A stretch of DNA of 46,331 nt from Solirubrobacterales bacterium (GCA_027449125.1 DAIDME010000025.1:1-46331); one strand, 5' to 3'. Counted from the stretch's first letter, positions 15,057 through 23,351 are shown. The notes: generated from the sequence alone by a model not told the origin. A program made the numbers and translations.

Positions 15057-15598
15057 ATCCGACCGGGCTGCTTCTGATTGTGGTCGGTGTGTTCATCGTG
15101 TCCCGGACGCTGTTCACGAACAGCAATGGTGAGACTCTGGCTGGGATGCTGGCGGGCGGGCAGGCGTCGTCGTTGACGGGGTCGAGCAGCTCGGGCCCGG
15201 CGCTTGGTGGGCTGGTGACCTCGACGTCGACGGGGCTGCCGCCGAACACTCACTCGAGCACGTGGGCGTCGGATCTTCTGCGCGCGATCGGTGCGCCTGT
15301 CAACCAGGCGAACCTGTCCGGGATCGACACGTGGATCGCCCACGAGGGGAACGTCCCGTCAATCGACATGTTCAACCCGTTGGACACCACCCAGCCTGCC
15401 TATGGTGCTGTGAGCACGAACAGCGCCGGGGTGAAGAGCTATCTGACGTGGGCGCAGGGAGTGAACGCGACCGCCAAGACGCTGCTGTCCGGCAAGTACA
15501 ACAACCTCGTGCAGGGGCTACGGGCGGGGCAGGGGATCAACATCACTAACCCGTCGATCGCGAGCGAGATCTCGACATGGGGCACGACCCCCTGGTGA
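15053..15598 (+). CDS. Membrane-anchored lysozyme-like (transglycosylase) protein
   Basis: The protein is 181 aa. One N-terminal TM (GLLLIVVGVFIVSRTLF) and a Ser/Gly linker lead to a domain at about 65-170: WASDLLRAIGAPVNQANLSG, IDTWIAHEGN, FNPLDTTQPAYGAVSTNSAG, VKSYLTWAQGVNATAKTLLS. The W...E...NPL...G...Y.sw..G..aTa.tL pattern is common in actinophage lysozyme-like domains, with the Glu of AHEGN as catalytic candidate. It would cut cell-wall glycan during genome entry, like PRD1 P7. Function inferred from pattern. Confidence 0.65.
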   Translation: MNPTGLLLIVVGVFIVSRTLFTNSNGETLAGMLAGGQASSLTGSSSSGPALGGLVTSTSTGLPPNTHSSTWASDLLRAIGAPVNQANLSGIDTWIAHEGNVPSIDMFNPLDTTQPAYGAVSTNSAGVKSYLTWAQGVNATAKTLLSGKYNNLVQGLRAGQGINITNPSIASEISTWGTTPW

Positions 15599-15834
15599 GC
15601 GATGCGGTGTTTCTCCCCGTTGCCGCCACTACTCCTGTCACAGCCGCGATCGCCGCTGCTGGCGCGGTTGCGAGCGCTGTCCTTCTCGCGGTCGCGGCGT
15701 TCCGTGCCCGCTCGTTCCAGGACCTCGTCGACGAGATCGTGCAACGCCTCAGCGACGAGCTTCGCCAGGAGCTCAAGGAGCTCAAAGCGGACATCCGGCG
15801 TGACATCGACAACCACCGGCCACGCCGCGGGTAG
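15595..15834 (+). CDS. Small TM protein with coiled-coil tail
   Basis: The protein is 79 aa from a GTG coupled to the upstream stop (GTGA). A hydrophobic helix (AIAAAGAVASAVLLAVAAF) is followed by a charged amphipathic helix (QDLVDEIVQRLSDELRQELK), likely coiled coil. It may link membrane and capsid. Family unknown. Confidence 0.6.
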   Translation: MSDAVFLPVAATTPVTAAIAAAGAVASAVLLAVAAFRARSFQDLVDEIVQRLSDELRQELKELKADIRRDIDNHRPRRG

Positions 15835-15837
15835 CTG

Positions 15838-16221
15838 ATGCAGTCGAACCGGAACCACGTGACCGTCCCCGACCCGGTAGCGCAAGCGCCACTTGACCTG
15901 ATCGAGTGGGGGCGACTGAAGCTGACCCAACCATCCGCACGGCAGCTCGTGCTCACACCCGCGAACGGGTGGACACAGATGTTTGAGTACAGCGGCGCGT
16001 TCGTGCCGAGGTCGCTGCTGGTCGTCAACAGCACCACCCAGGTGCTGTGGGTCGCGAACGGCGGCCCGGACCCGCTGACGGGGGTGCCGGTCCAGCCTTT
16101 GTTGTATTCGCCGCGGCTGCCGATCGCCGGCCCGAACTTCGCTTTCGGTCTTGACCCCGCGGTCGTCAGCCAGACAACGACCTACTACGCGTGGGTCTAC
16201 CTGTACCCAACCCCAGACTGA
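15838..16221 (+). CDS. Beta-rich small virion protein, penton candidate
   Basis: The protein is 127 aa, with no TM and strand-rich throughout (RQLVLTPANGWTQMFEYSGA, then PRSLLVVNSTTQVLWVANGG and TTTYYAWVYLYP). A single beta-sandwich fold is plausible. PRD1 penton P31 has about 126 residues and a single jelly roll, so this is the best penton candidate here. It lies among vertex- and entry-type genes. Assignment rests on size, composition and context. Confidence 0.5.
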   Translation: MQSNRNHVTVPDPVAQAPLDLIEWGRLKLTQPSARQLVLTPANGWTQMFEYSGAFVPRSLLVVNSTTQVLWVANGGPDPLTGVPVQPLLYSPRLPIAGPNFAFGLDPAVVSQTTTYYAWVYLYPTPD

Positions 16222-16232
16222 TAGGAGCCAGC

Positions 16233-16544
16233 ATGCTGATTTCCGAGATCGCCGCGGCGATCGACAACACCATCTCCACCGTCACCGACATCCTTCCCGG
16301 CCATGTCGGAAACCTCAGCTCCCTGATCGCCCGGCTTGAGAACGCCGTCACAGCGATCGAGAGCCTCGTCAGCGACGCGCAAGCGGTCGTGAAGGCCATC
16401 GAGGCCGCCCCGACCGCCCAGCTCGCCAGCGCGGCGCACACGGCGCCACAGGCCATCCCGGCCCCGGCCGTCGTGAAGGCCGGGGTGGCGGACGAGCTCG
16501 CGCGGCCCGTGGTGGCGCCGCCTGAGACGCCGGTGGCGGGATGA
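16233..16544 (+). CDS. Helical late protein
   Basis: The protein is 103 aa with TAGGAG seven bases before the ATG. Residues 1-60 form a continuous amphipathic helix region (LISEIAAAIDNTISTVTDIL ... LENAVTAIESLVSDAQAVVK), likely a coiled coil, followed by an Ala/Pro-rich tail. It overlaps the next start. Unknown structural role. Confidence 0.6.
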   Translation: MLISEIAAAIDNTISTVTDILPGHVGNLSSLIARLENAVTAIESLVSDAQAVVKAIEAAPTAQLASAAHTAPQAIPAPAVVKAGVADELARPVVAPPETPVAG

Positions 16545-17224
16545 CCGAGTCACAGGTGCTGCTCGAGATCGCGGCGCTCGCCGCCGGCGCGCTCGGCCGG
16601 CACATCGCACCCAAAGCCCACCGGGCGATCAGACGCAAGAAGCAGCCGGCGCCGGCGATCGCTGTGCCGGCGTTCGGGATCGACTACGCGTACGGAGCGC
16701 CGCCGGCGAGCAAGCTGAAAGCCGCGGGCGTCCGGTTCGTGATCCGGTATCTGTCACCCGACCCCGCGAAGAACCTGACGCTCGCGGAGAGCTTGAGGCT
16801 CGCGCGGCAGGGGATCAAGCGGGTCGTGGTGTGGGAGTCGACCGCCAGCCGGGCGCTCGAGGGGATCGACGCCGGGATCGCGGACGCAAGGGAGGCGCTC
16901 GCGCAGCTCGCCGCGCTGCACGCCCCACACGACGCCGCCGTGTACATGGCGATCGACTTCGACGCGACAGGCCCCGACGTCGAACCGTATTTCCAGGGCG
17001 CGAAAAGCGTGCTCGGTGACAGGCTCGGCGCCTACGGCGGCGACACAGCGCTCACCTATCTCAGGGACCGGCACCTCGTCCGGTACCTGTGGCAGACGTA
17101 TGCGTGGTCCGGCGGCCGGTGGATCGACGGCGCGCAGCTGCACCAGTACGACAACGGCCGGACCATGTTCGGGACGCAGGTCGACTTCGATCACGCGCTC
17201 ACCGTCGACTGCGGCTGGTGGTGA
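16541..17224 (+). CDS. DUF1906 glycoside-hydrolase-like protein
   Basis: The protein is 227 aa. After a short hydrophobic/basic N-terminus, residues about 43-227 match the DUF1906 (Rv2525c-like, GH25-related) TIM-barrel pattern: FGIDYAYGAPPASKLKAAGV, RFVIRYLSP, VVVWESTASRALEG, VYMAIDFDATG, LGAYGGDTAL, YLWQTYAWSGGRW, LHQYDNG, QVDFDHAL. Acidic residues in AIDFDA and VDFDHA are the expected active-site positions. Such domains occur in actinophage endolysins. Host lysis or virion-borne wall digestion is likely, complementing the lysozyme-like protein upstream. Confidence 0.8.
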   Translation: MTESQVLLEIAALAAGALGRHIAPKAHRAIRRKKQPAPAIAVPAFGIDYAYGAPPASKLKAAGVRFVIRYLSPDPAKNLTLAESLRLARQGIKRVVVWESTASRALEGIDAGIADAREALAQLAALHAPHDAAVYMAIDFDATGPDVEPYFQGAKSVLGDRLGAYGGDTALTYLRDRHLVRYLWQTYAWSGGRWIDGAQLHQYDNGRTMFGTQVDFDHALTVDCGWW

Positions 17225-17227
17225 GCC

Positions 17228-18553
17228 TTGAGCGTCATCGAGCCCGCGTGGGAGAACGTCGGCAGCAAGTACGCGCTGGTTGACACAAGCGGCGAGGTCG
17301 GTGGCACGAACGGCACCCCGCTGAACGAGACCGCCGTCCAGGCGATCCCCGTGGTCGACACGCAGCTCCCGGCGAATGCTGTGGTGGTGCCCTCGGGCAC
17401 CGCGGAGTACGACGTCCCGACCGCGAACGGGACCGGCGGCTACAGCTGGGCGGCACCGGGCCAGACCGCGCTGGGCGGCGACCTGTCCGGCACCCCCGCC
17501 GACGCGAAGGTCGACACGGTGCTGGCCGGCCAGACGCCGGTCAGCGAGTCAACCGCGCTCGGTGGGGTGCTCACGGGAACCCTCCCGGACCCCGGGATGG
17601 CCGCCGGCGCGGCCGCGACGAACGTTGGTGCTCTCGCCGGCGATCTGACCGGCAGCCTGCCGGACCCGACGGTCGCGAAGATCCAAGGGAACCCCGTCCT
17701 CGCCGGGGCGCCCGCAACCAACGATGCGCTGATCTGGAATGGCACCGAATGGGAGCCCGCAAGCGTCTCAGCCGCGGTCACCGGCGGCGCCGTGATCCCA
17801 ACCCCCGCACAAGGCTCGCCGACCGCACCGACCGTCGGCGAGCTGCTCCAGGCGACCGCCGGCACCGCCTACACCCTCCCAGCCCCGTCAGCGGGCGCGA
17901 TCGTTGCGGTGCTGTGCCCGGCCGGCACGACCGCGGCCGCACCGGTCACCCTGAACGCCGCAAGCGGCGACGACATCTACGGGGGCCCGGCCGGTGCAGG
18001 CGCACTATCCCTCCAGCTCCATGCCCCCGGCCTTGTGCTGCTGCAGGGCATCAGCACCACAGCATGGTGGGTCCAGGCGACCACAGTGCCCGCGGTCCTC
18101 AGCGGGCAGGTCCTCGCGCGGCAGTGGTACGCGCCAGCCACAGCCGTCAACCCGGGAGCAGCTTCGGACGTATGGGACTACCCCGACACGACGAACCTGG
18201 CCGTGACTTTTACCGCTCCTCCGAGTGGGAGCGTCTGGGTTCGTGCGTTTGGCGGAGGGGTCATCACGAATGGGGCTGCAAACGCGTACACCGGCGTACA
18301 GGTGCAACTGGCGTCCGATGCGGTTCCAACATCCGCGACTCCAACGGTGCAGCAGTCACTCGGGGTCACCGACAACGCGACTGTGGCGGGGGCCGATCCG
18401 CCCTATCAACTGTCGTGCGCCCTCACCGGGCTCACACCAGGCGACAGCTACACGGCCTACCTAGCCGTCTATTACCAGGGCACCAATGGGTCAATCCCTA
18501 TCGGCGACCTCTATCCGAACTGTCCGCTCGGGATCACGGTCGAGGCCTACTAG
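17228..18553 (+). CDS. Spike / receptor-binding fibre-like protein
   Basis: The protein is 441 aa from a TTG. The N-terminal third carries tail-fibre-type repeats around 85-160: ALGGDLSGTPADAKVD, ALGGVLTGTLPDPGM, ALAGDLTGSLPDPTVAKIQG. Residues 190-290 look like a beta-helix or fibre shaft, and the end (VTFTAPPSGSVWVRAFGGGV ... CPLGITVEAY) like a beta-sandwich head. The GG(D/V)L(S/T)GTLPDP repeat is typical of phage fibres. It is the longest late protein, and host recognition at the vertices is the natural inference. Confidence 0.65.
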   Translation: MSVIEPAWENVGSKYALVDTSGEVGGTNGTPLNETAVQAIPVVDTQLPANAVVVPSGTAEYDVPTANGTGGYSWAAPGQTALGGDLSGTPADAKVDTVLAGQTPVSESTALGGVLTGTLPDPGMAAGAAATNVGALAGDLTGSLPDPTVAKIQGNPVLAGAPATNDALIWNGTEWEPASVSAAVTGGAVIPTPAQGSPTAPTVGELLQATAGTAYTLPAPSAGAIVAVLCPAGTTAAAPVTLNAASGDDIYGGPAGAGALSLQLHAPGLVLLQGISTTAWWVQATTVPAVLSGQVLARQWYAPATAVNPGAASDVWDYPDTTNLAVTFTAPPSGSVWVRAFGGGVITNGAANAYTGVQVQLASDAVPTSATPTVQQSLGVTDNATVAGADPPYQLSCALTGLTPGDSYTAYLAVYYQGTNGSIPIGDLYPNCPLGITVEAY

Positions 18554-18601
18554 ACCCAAAGTAGACCGACCGGTACCACCCCTGATACATTCCGGTTTGG
18601 A
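18554..18601 (+). promoter_or_regulatory. Rare gap in the late block, possible internal promoter
   Basis: These 48 bases are the longest non-coding gap within the late block outside the transposon. TAGACC, an 18-base spacer and TACATT form a weak -35/-10 pair upstream of the 18602 gene. Only a suggestion. Confidence 0.25.
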
Positions 18602-18922
18602 ATGGGAGCTAGTACGGATCCTGTGAAGCGAGCCCGCCAGCTTGCGAACCTGCAGGCGGGCCGGGAGAAACGCGCCGCGCAGCTCGCGGAGAGACGCGCG
18701 ACACCCGCGCCGCCGGTCGCGACAGCCACCTACAAGCCCGCGCCGCCGGCGGCCGCGAAGCCGAGATCACCGAAGCCCGCGCCGATCGCGCCCCCGCCGA
18801 AGGCTCCGGCGTCGGACCGGGAGGATGACGACCGGTTTCCTTGGGTGCTCGTGGCCGGGACGGCGGCGCTCGTGGCGATCGTGCTGCTCATAGCTCGCGC
18901 GCGGGGCGGATCCGATGAGTGA
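18602..18922 (+). CDS. Late membrane protein, C-terminal TM
   Basis: The protein is 106 aa: basic helical N-terminus (DPVKRARQLANLQAGREKRA), Ala/Pro-rich linker, one TM (WVLVAGTAALVAIVLLIARA) and an acidic end. It overlaps the next gene by 8 bases. Tail-anchored topology with a DNA-binding-like charge could place the basic part against the packaged genome. Confidence 0.6.
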   Translation: MGASTDPVKRARQLANLQAGREKRAAQLAERRATPAPPVATATYKPAPPAAAKPRSPKPAPIAPPPKAPASDREDDDRFPWVLVAGTAALVAIVLLIARARGGSDE

Positions 18923-19505
18923 CGAGCCCGCGCCGGACACCCCGCCGGAGATCGCGGCGGCTGGCGGCGAGTTCTGGCAGGACCCGGGCCCGGCGTTTGA
19001 CCCGGAGACAGCGCCCGAGATCCCCGAGGACAGCGAGGACCAGGCCGCCGGCGAGCCGGGCGACGCGGGGTGGACACCGGAGCGGGTTGTGAGTGTGCTG
19101 CAGGAGATCCAGGCGCCGCTGTTCAATGGGGTGGTCAACTGGGCGGCCGGGGTGCGGGACGTTGACTGGCATCACCGGCAGGCCAGGCTCGAGGCGGTCG
19201 CGCCGGCGATCGCCCGGGAGTGGAACAAGATCGACGTGCTCAGGTCGCTGGCCGGCAAGACCGACCGGGCGCTGATCGTCTCCTACCTGACGTTCGAGTA
19301 TCTCGGCCCGCGGGTCGTGCTCACGATGGCGGAGCGCAAGCAGATCGAGCGCCAGCGCCGTGAGCAGGCCGCCCGCGACCAGGCCGCGCAGAACACGGGC
19401 CTGTACACCGGCCCGGTCCCGGCACCGGCGCCGGCCATGGACCCGGACAGCCCCGAGCAACCCGAGCCGCCGTCGCTGGCGGACATACCACCAAGGAGAC
19501 GATGA
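18915..19505 (+). CDS. Late protein of unknown function
   Basis: The protein is 196 aa. An acidic disordered N-terminus (about 1-55) leads to a helical core (WTPERVVSVLQEIQAPLFNG ... EWNKIDVLRSLAGKTDRALI) and a Pro-rich tail. No TM. Not recognised. It ends just before a gene preceded by AAGGAG and sits close to the packaging ATPase. Confidence 0.6.
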   Translation: MSDEPAPDTPPEIAAAGGEFWQDPGPAFDPETAPEIPEDSEDQAAGEPGDAGWTPERVVSVLQEIQAPLFNGVVNWAAGVRDVDWHHRQARLEAVAPAIAREWNKIDVLRSLAGKTDRALIVSYLTFEYLGPRVVLTMAERKQIERQRREQAARDQAAQNTGLYTGPVPAPAPAMDPDSPEQPEPPSLADIPPRRR

Positions 19506-19506
19506 C

Positions 19507-19722
19507 GTGGACTCGCTCACGAAGGTCAAGCAGCTCATCGACAGCTACCTCGACGCGCCCGACGACGTGCTCGAGGAGATGGTCGCCCCGATGCCAATCC
19601 AGGCTGTGCGGGGCCTGCTGCCGATCCTGCCGCTAATGCTGCCGGACACAAGCGAGCAGCTCGACGAGCAGATCAACGGACTCGCGTCCTTCATTGCAGG
19701 CCTCGTCTCAGACCCAGAGTGA
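19507..19722 (+). CDS. Small helical protein before the packaging ATPase
   Basis: The product is 71 aa from a GTG seven bases after AAGGAG (the AAGGAG overlaps the previous gene's end). It is acidic and helical, with a hydrophobic stretch (VRGLLPILPLMLPD) too broken for a clear TM. It overlaps the ATPase start by 29 bases, suggesting translational coupling. Function unknown. Confidence 0.55.
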   Translation: MDSLTKVKQLIDSYLDAPDDVLEEMVAPMPIQAVRGLLPILPLMLPDTSEQLDEQINGLASFIAGLVSDPE

Positions 19723-20461
19723 GACCCCTGCGGGCGGCCGCGGGGTCCGGTTCAGCGACCGGGTGCTGATCCTCGGCCGGTCCGGGGACGGCAAGAGCAG
19801 CCTGATCAACCACATCGCGGCCGGCGCGTCCTGCCAGGTGCTGATCTACGACACCAAGGACGAGCTGGTCGTCCCCGGCGCGACCCCCGTAGAGGACCCC
19901 GCACGGATCGACTGGAACGCGCGGATCATCCACTTCGTCGACGACAGCTGCGAGCTCAAGACGACCGGCCGGCTGTTCGATCTGTGCTGGAAACGCAAAG
20001 CAGCCCGCGAGGAGATCGGGCCCGGCGGGAAGCTCCCGCGCGGCTACGGGCTCGTCGTCGTCGTGCACGAAGCCGGCGACCTATGCCTCGACCAGCCAAA
20101 CCAGACACCCCGATCCGTCATCAACTACCTCAAGAAGGGCCGGCAGCGCGGGCTCGGGCTGATCGCCGGCTCCCAGCGCCCGGTGAACATCCCGCCATCC
20201 GCACGCACCGAGATACAGCACGTCGCGACGTTCGCCGGAGGCCTCGACAAACGCGACATCGCGGAGATCGCCGGACTGTACGAGCTCACACCCCAAGAGC
20301 TCAACGCGACGCTGTCGGACCTGCACGGCCGCTACGGCCGGCACGCGTTCTTGTGGCGCGACCTCACAACCCGCACAACGACCGCATGGCCGCCGCTGCC
20401 CGAGCACCTACGCGCCCGGTCGATCGCGACGATCATCGAGCAGGAACACCCCGATGGCTGA
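19694..20461 (+). CDS. Genome-packaging ATPase, P9/A32-like
   Basis: The protein is 255 aa from a TTG. Walker A is VLILGRSGDGKSSLINHIAA (about residues 23-42), Walker B GLVVVVHEAGD (about 119-129), and a HerA/FtsK-type third motif is GLGLIAGSQRPVNIPPSART (about 154-173). The size and single domain match the packaging ATPases of PRD1-type viruses (PRD1 P9, about 227 aa) and are much shorter than FtsK or terminases. It would pump DNA into the capsid at a special vertex. With the capsid candidate it defines the element as a likely virus. The start has no strong ribosome-binding site; coupling is likely. Confidence 0.75.
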   Translation: MQASSQTQSETPAGGRGVRFSDRVLILGRSGDGKSSLINHIAAGASCQVLIYDTKDELVVPGATPVEDPARIDWNARIIHFVDDSCELKTTGRLFDLCWKRKAAREEIGPGGKLPRGYGLVVVVHEAGDLCLDQPNQTPRSVINYLKKGRQRGLGLIAGSQRPVNIPPSARTEIQHVATFAGGLDKRDIAEIAGLYELTPQELNATLSDLHGRYGRHAFLWRDLTTRTTTAWPPLPEHLRARSIATIIEQEHPDG

Positions 20462-20702
20462 CCTCTCCCACGAGGAACGCCTCCGCCGCCTGGCCAAGGC
20501 CCTCAACGCCAACCGCGTGCCGTTCTACCAACGCCACCCACTCCCAGTGTCCTTGCGCGCGGTGTTCCCGACCGAAGGGTGGTACTGGATCCCGCCCGGC
20601 GCCCACGAGCTGCAGCTCCTCGCACGCGACGCGTTCGACGCCTACCACCTGCTCATGACGATGCTCGAGCAGCAGCTCGAGAACCCAGAGGACGACCAGT
20701 GA
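20454..20702 (+). CDS. Small late protein, unknown
   Basis: The protein is 82 aa, coupled to the ATPase by an 8-base overlap and to the next gene by GTGA. It is helical with an aromatic motif (RAVFPTEGWYWIPPGAHELQ). Possibly an ATPase partner or DNA-packaging accessory by position. Confidence 0.6.
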   Translation: MADLSHEERLRRLAKALNANRVPFYQRHPLPVSLRAVFPTEGWYWIPPGAHELQLLARDAFDAYHLLMTMLEQQLENPEDDQ

Positions 20703-21019
20703 ACGACCCGCGGCTCGACACGATCTGGCAGGCACACAGCCTCGGCCCATGGAACGGGTCTGTGACCGTCACCGCGACGCGCGTGCGCCGCGGCCGGCAG
20801 AGCAGCACCCCGACCAGCCACCTGATCACCGTCAACTGCCGCTGGACCGGCCCGTCCGGCCCCGCGTTCCCCGACGAGGGCCAGGCCGTCAGCGCCGCCG
20901 CATGCATCACCGCCCAGAACCACGAGCACGCGATCGCGATCGCCCGCGCAGCCGCCGACGCGCTCTCAGCCGGCCGGGTCCCGAACCTACGCCACGCGGC
21001 CGCCATCCTGCGCCGTTGA
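20699..21019 (+). CDS. Last late gene, unknown
   Basis: The protein is 106 aa from a GTG overlapping the upstream stop. The first half is strand-like (NGSVTVTATRVRRGRQ ... LITVNCRWTG), the second an amphipathic helix (HEHAIAIARAAADALSAG). It overlaps the last minus-strand early gene tail-to-tail by 33 bases, so no terminator separates the two blocks. Confidence 0.6.
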   Translation: MNDPRLDTIWQAHSLGPWNGSVTVTATRVRRGRQSSTPTSHLITVNCRWTGPSGPAFPDEGQAVSAAACITAQNHEHAIAIARAAADALSAGRVPNLRHAAAILRR

Positions 21020-21337
21020 CAGCGCGTACGCGACCACGTTCCCGGTGCGCAGGATGATCTCACTCGGTCTGACCGGCCGGCCGAGCGGCAGCACGATCGA
21101 AGGCTCGTATTCCTCGGCGAGCAGGATCGCCCGCGCCTCGAGGAGCCGATCCCGCTCCCGGGCGAGTTCCTCTAACGCCGCCGCGAGTCGGTCGTCGATC
21201 GCCGCCAGCTCCGGGTGCGCGTCCCACCACCCTTCCGACGGCAGCTCCTCCGCTTTGAGGACGGCCGCGATCCTCGCCAGCATCGCGACCCCGCCAAGAA
21301 AATCCTCGACCGACTTCGTCCCCTTGTTGCGGGTCAT
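20987..21337 (-). CDS. Early protein, helical, unknown
   Basis: The protein is 116 aa. It has an N-terminal motif (KSVEDFLGGVAMLARIAAVL), then a long charged helix (LAAALEELARERDRLLEARA) and a strand-like end. ATG overlaps the DUF3987 stop (ATGA), so it is the last gene of the early block. Function unknown. Confidence 0.6.
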   Translation of the reverse strand: MTRNKGTKSVEDFLGGVAMLARIAAVLKAEELPSEGWWDAHPELAAIDDRLAAALEELARERDRLLEARAILLAEEYEPSIVLPLGRPVRPSEIILRTGNVVAYALSTAQDGGRVA

Positions 21338-22845
21338 GCCGAGGCCGTCTCTCTCGCCGCCGGCGTCGTCTCGTTCTCGAGCGTGATCCTGTAGAGCTCC
21401 GTCGGGCGTCCCGGCCGGCCGGGTGACTCGACGCGCTCGAGGAACCCTGCGTCCTCGAGCTCCGCTGCCAGCTCGCGGGCCGGCCTGACCGGCCCGTGCG
21501 CGGCGAACACGCTGCGGTGCAGGTCCCGGACGGTGACATGCCCGGTCTCCCAGCCCGTGAGCATCTGGAGCGCGCGGCGCATCTCCGCGCTTGGCTGCTC
21601 GAGCGCGCGACGGCCCTCGGTCTCGAAGAACAGCATGAGCCGTTGCGCGCGGTTCATCGTGTCCTCGCTGATCATCGTGCCGGGGCCGTGACCGTCGGCG
21701 AGGTGGAGCAGCGCCGCGAGCTTCGCGAGCCGGCCGGGGTTTCGGTTCGCCCATGCCGCGATGTGCGCCAGGTCGCCGCCGGCGCCGAGCTCTGGTTCCT
21801 GCAGCGCCCGGAGCGCGTCGAAGACCGCGCGCGCTCCGGGAGAGAAAGAGAAGAGAAGAGAAGAGTTCTCTCTCTCCTTTAAGCGACGTGCGACAGAACC
21901 GACAGAACCCTCGGAATCTATGGTTTTGTCGGTTTCGTCGCGTGTCGCAGCGCTTAAGAGGGTGTGTACGTGGCGGAGGGTGTCCGCCCACGCGTTCGCG
22001 AGGTCCTGCGGGACCGACGGGGTGCTGATCTGCCGGTGCCCGACAAGCGACGGTGGGGTGACGAACAGGAACCGTGAGACGAGCCCCTGGGATTGCGCTA
22101 CCGGGTGCTCGATCAGCTTCGGCAGGTGGTGCTCCTGGACGGCCAGCATGATCGTCAGCAGCGGCCGCGGGATCTCCTCGACGCCGCGGCGCCGGTCGAT
22201 GATCGTGGACTCGCCCTCGTAGGCCTGGCAGGTGAGGTGCAAATTCGGGGTGCCCTCGGCGTACCGGCCGAGCAGGTTGTCGAGGAACGGGGCCTCGGAT
22301 GCGAGCACGCTGATCCGGCCGTGGCGCGAGAGGAGCGTGCCGAGCACCTCGGGTGTGGCGTCGGACGCGAGCCGTCGGTAGTGGTGCGGCTCCTGGACCT
22401 GTCCGGTCTCGTGGTCGATCTCGTCGATCTCGGCCATGAGCTTGTCCCGCTCCGTGCGGTCGTCCTGTTTGGCGTGCGCGGCAAGCAGCTGCTGTTTGCG
22501 GCGGTCGAGCGCGTCGAGGCGGGTCTTGACCCGCTCGACGTCGTCACGGAGCTCCGCGCGGCGTTCGCGGTCGAGGTCCTCGAGCGGAGCGAGCACGGCA
22601 CGCATCACGGAGCTCTTGCGTTGCGCGGGGCCCATCACGACCAGCAGGAACAGGGTCAGCTCCTCCGTCCAGCCGCCGGCGTCGACGCGGCCGCCGAGCG
22701 CGACGGTCGAGAGCGCGCCGAGCATCGCGCACGCCGCGAGTTCGGGCGGTGTCTGCGTGTGCTCAGCGACCGCCAGACAGAACAGCGCAAGCCGCGGCGG
22801 GAACGCATCCACAGGAAACCGACTCGGCCCCTCGGGACCGGTCAC
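21334..22845 (-). CDS. DUF3987 primase/helicase-like replication protein
   Basis: The protein is 503 aa. The GTG at 22845 overlaps the upstream zinc-protein stop. Features: FPPRLALFCLAVAEHTQTPP, CAMLGALSTVALGGRV, degenerate P-loop LVVMGPAQRKSSVMRAVLAP, a coiled-coil insert (about 110-170), TPEVLGTLLSRHGRISVLAS with EAPF as the acidic motif, then QSQGLVSRFLFVTPP and a C-terminal winged-helix (LELYRITLENE-type end after GRPGRPTE). This is the DUF3987 layout. It is the only replication-type protein of the provirus outside the transposon. A more distant DUF3987 gene lies in the transposon. Confidence 0.75.
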   Translation of the reverse strand: MTGPEGPSRFPVDAFPPRLALFCLAVAEHTQTPPELAACAMLGALSTVALGGRVDAGGWTEELTLFLLVVMGPAQRKSSVMRAVLAPLEDLDRERRAELRDDVERVKTRLDALDRRKQQLLAAHAKQDDRTERDKLMAEIDEIDHETGQVQEPHHYRRLASDATPEVLGTLLSRHGRISVLASEAPFLDNLLGRYAEGTPNLHLTCQAYEGESTIIDRRRGVEEIPRPLLTIMLAVQEHHLPKLIEHPVAQSQGLVSRFLFVTPPSLVGHRQISTPSVPQDLANAWADTLRHVHTLLSAATRDETDKTIDSEGSVGSVARRLKERENSSLLFSFSPGARAVFDALRALQEPELGAGGDLAHIAAWANRNPGRLAKLAALLHLADGHGPGTMISEDTMNRAQRLMLFFETEGRRALEQPSAEMRRALQMLTGWETGHVTVRDLHRSVFAAHGPVRPARELAAELEDAGFLERVESPGRPGRPTELYRITLENETTPAARETASA

Positions 22846-23054
22846 GATTGCCGGTCCACACCGGAGTGCATCCGTGACCGGGACGCCGCGCAGTAGGGGA
22901 CGCGAGCGTGCGGCACCCCGTAGTTGTGGTGGTTGCGCTGCCGGTGCAACCGGAGCTTCCCGTCCTTCGTGAGCGGGATCTCGCCGCCGCACAGATCACA
23001 GATCTTTCGCTCATATTGTGTCCTTTCGCTGTCAACACCCTGTTCGGGCACCAT
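22842..23054 (-). CDS. Small zinc-finger-like protein
   Basis: The product is 70 aa. CDLCGGEIPLTKDGKLRLHR followed by QRNHH gives a Cys2/His2-like metal site. I use the ATG at 23054, six bases after AAGGAG; the ATG at 23060 directly abuts it. The stop overlaps the DUF3987 GTG. It could be a DNA-binding helper of replication. Confidence 0.65.
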   Translation of the reverse strand: MVPEQGVDSERTQYERKICDLCGGEIPLTKDGKLRLHRQRNHHNYGVPHARVPYCAASRSRMHSGVDRQS

Positions 23055-23105
23055 ATTCATCTCCTTCTGTTTCAGAAGCGGTCAAACCACACAAAAACGG
23101 CGGGG

Positions 23106-23351
23106 CTACTCGCCGGCCGCCCAGCGCGCGACCGCGCCGACCGCGACCCCGCCAGCGAGATCGGTCACCGCTGACGCGGCCCTCAGCGGATCTTCCCCCG
23201 CGACCAGCAGCTCGTGTGTCAGCTCCTGGAGCGCGGCGGTGGCGCGAAGCACCTCGTCGGCCATCTCCGGGCTGTCCAGCAGATCGAGCGATCTTGCGGC
23301 CGCCCGCCCGGTCTCACGCCGCAGCTGCGCCCGCTGCGCCTCACTGAACAT
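23106..23351 (-). CDS. Small early protein
   Basis: The protein is 81 aa, entirely helical, acidic N-terminal part, Ala/Gly-rich C-terminus. It overlaps the upstream gene by 11 bases. Not recognised. Confidence 0.55.
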   Translation of the reverse strand: MFSEAQRAQLRRETGRAAARSLDLLDSPEMADEVLRATAALQELTHELLVAGEDPLRAASAVTDLAGGVAVGAVARWAAGE

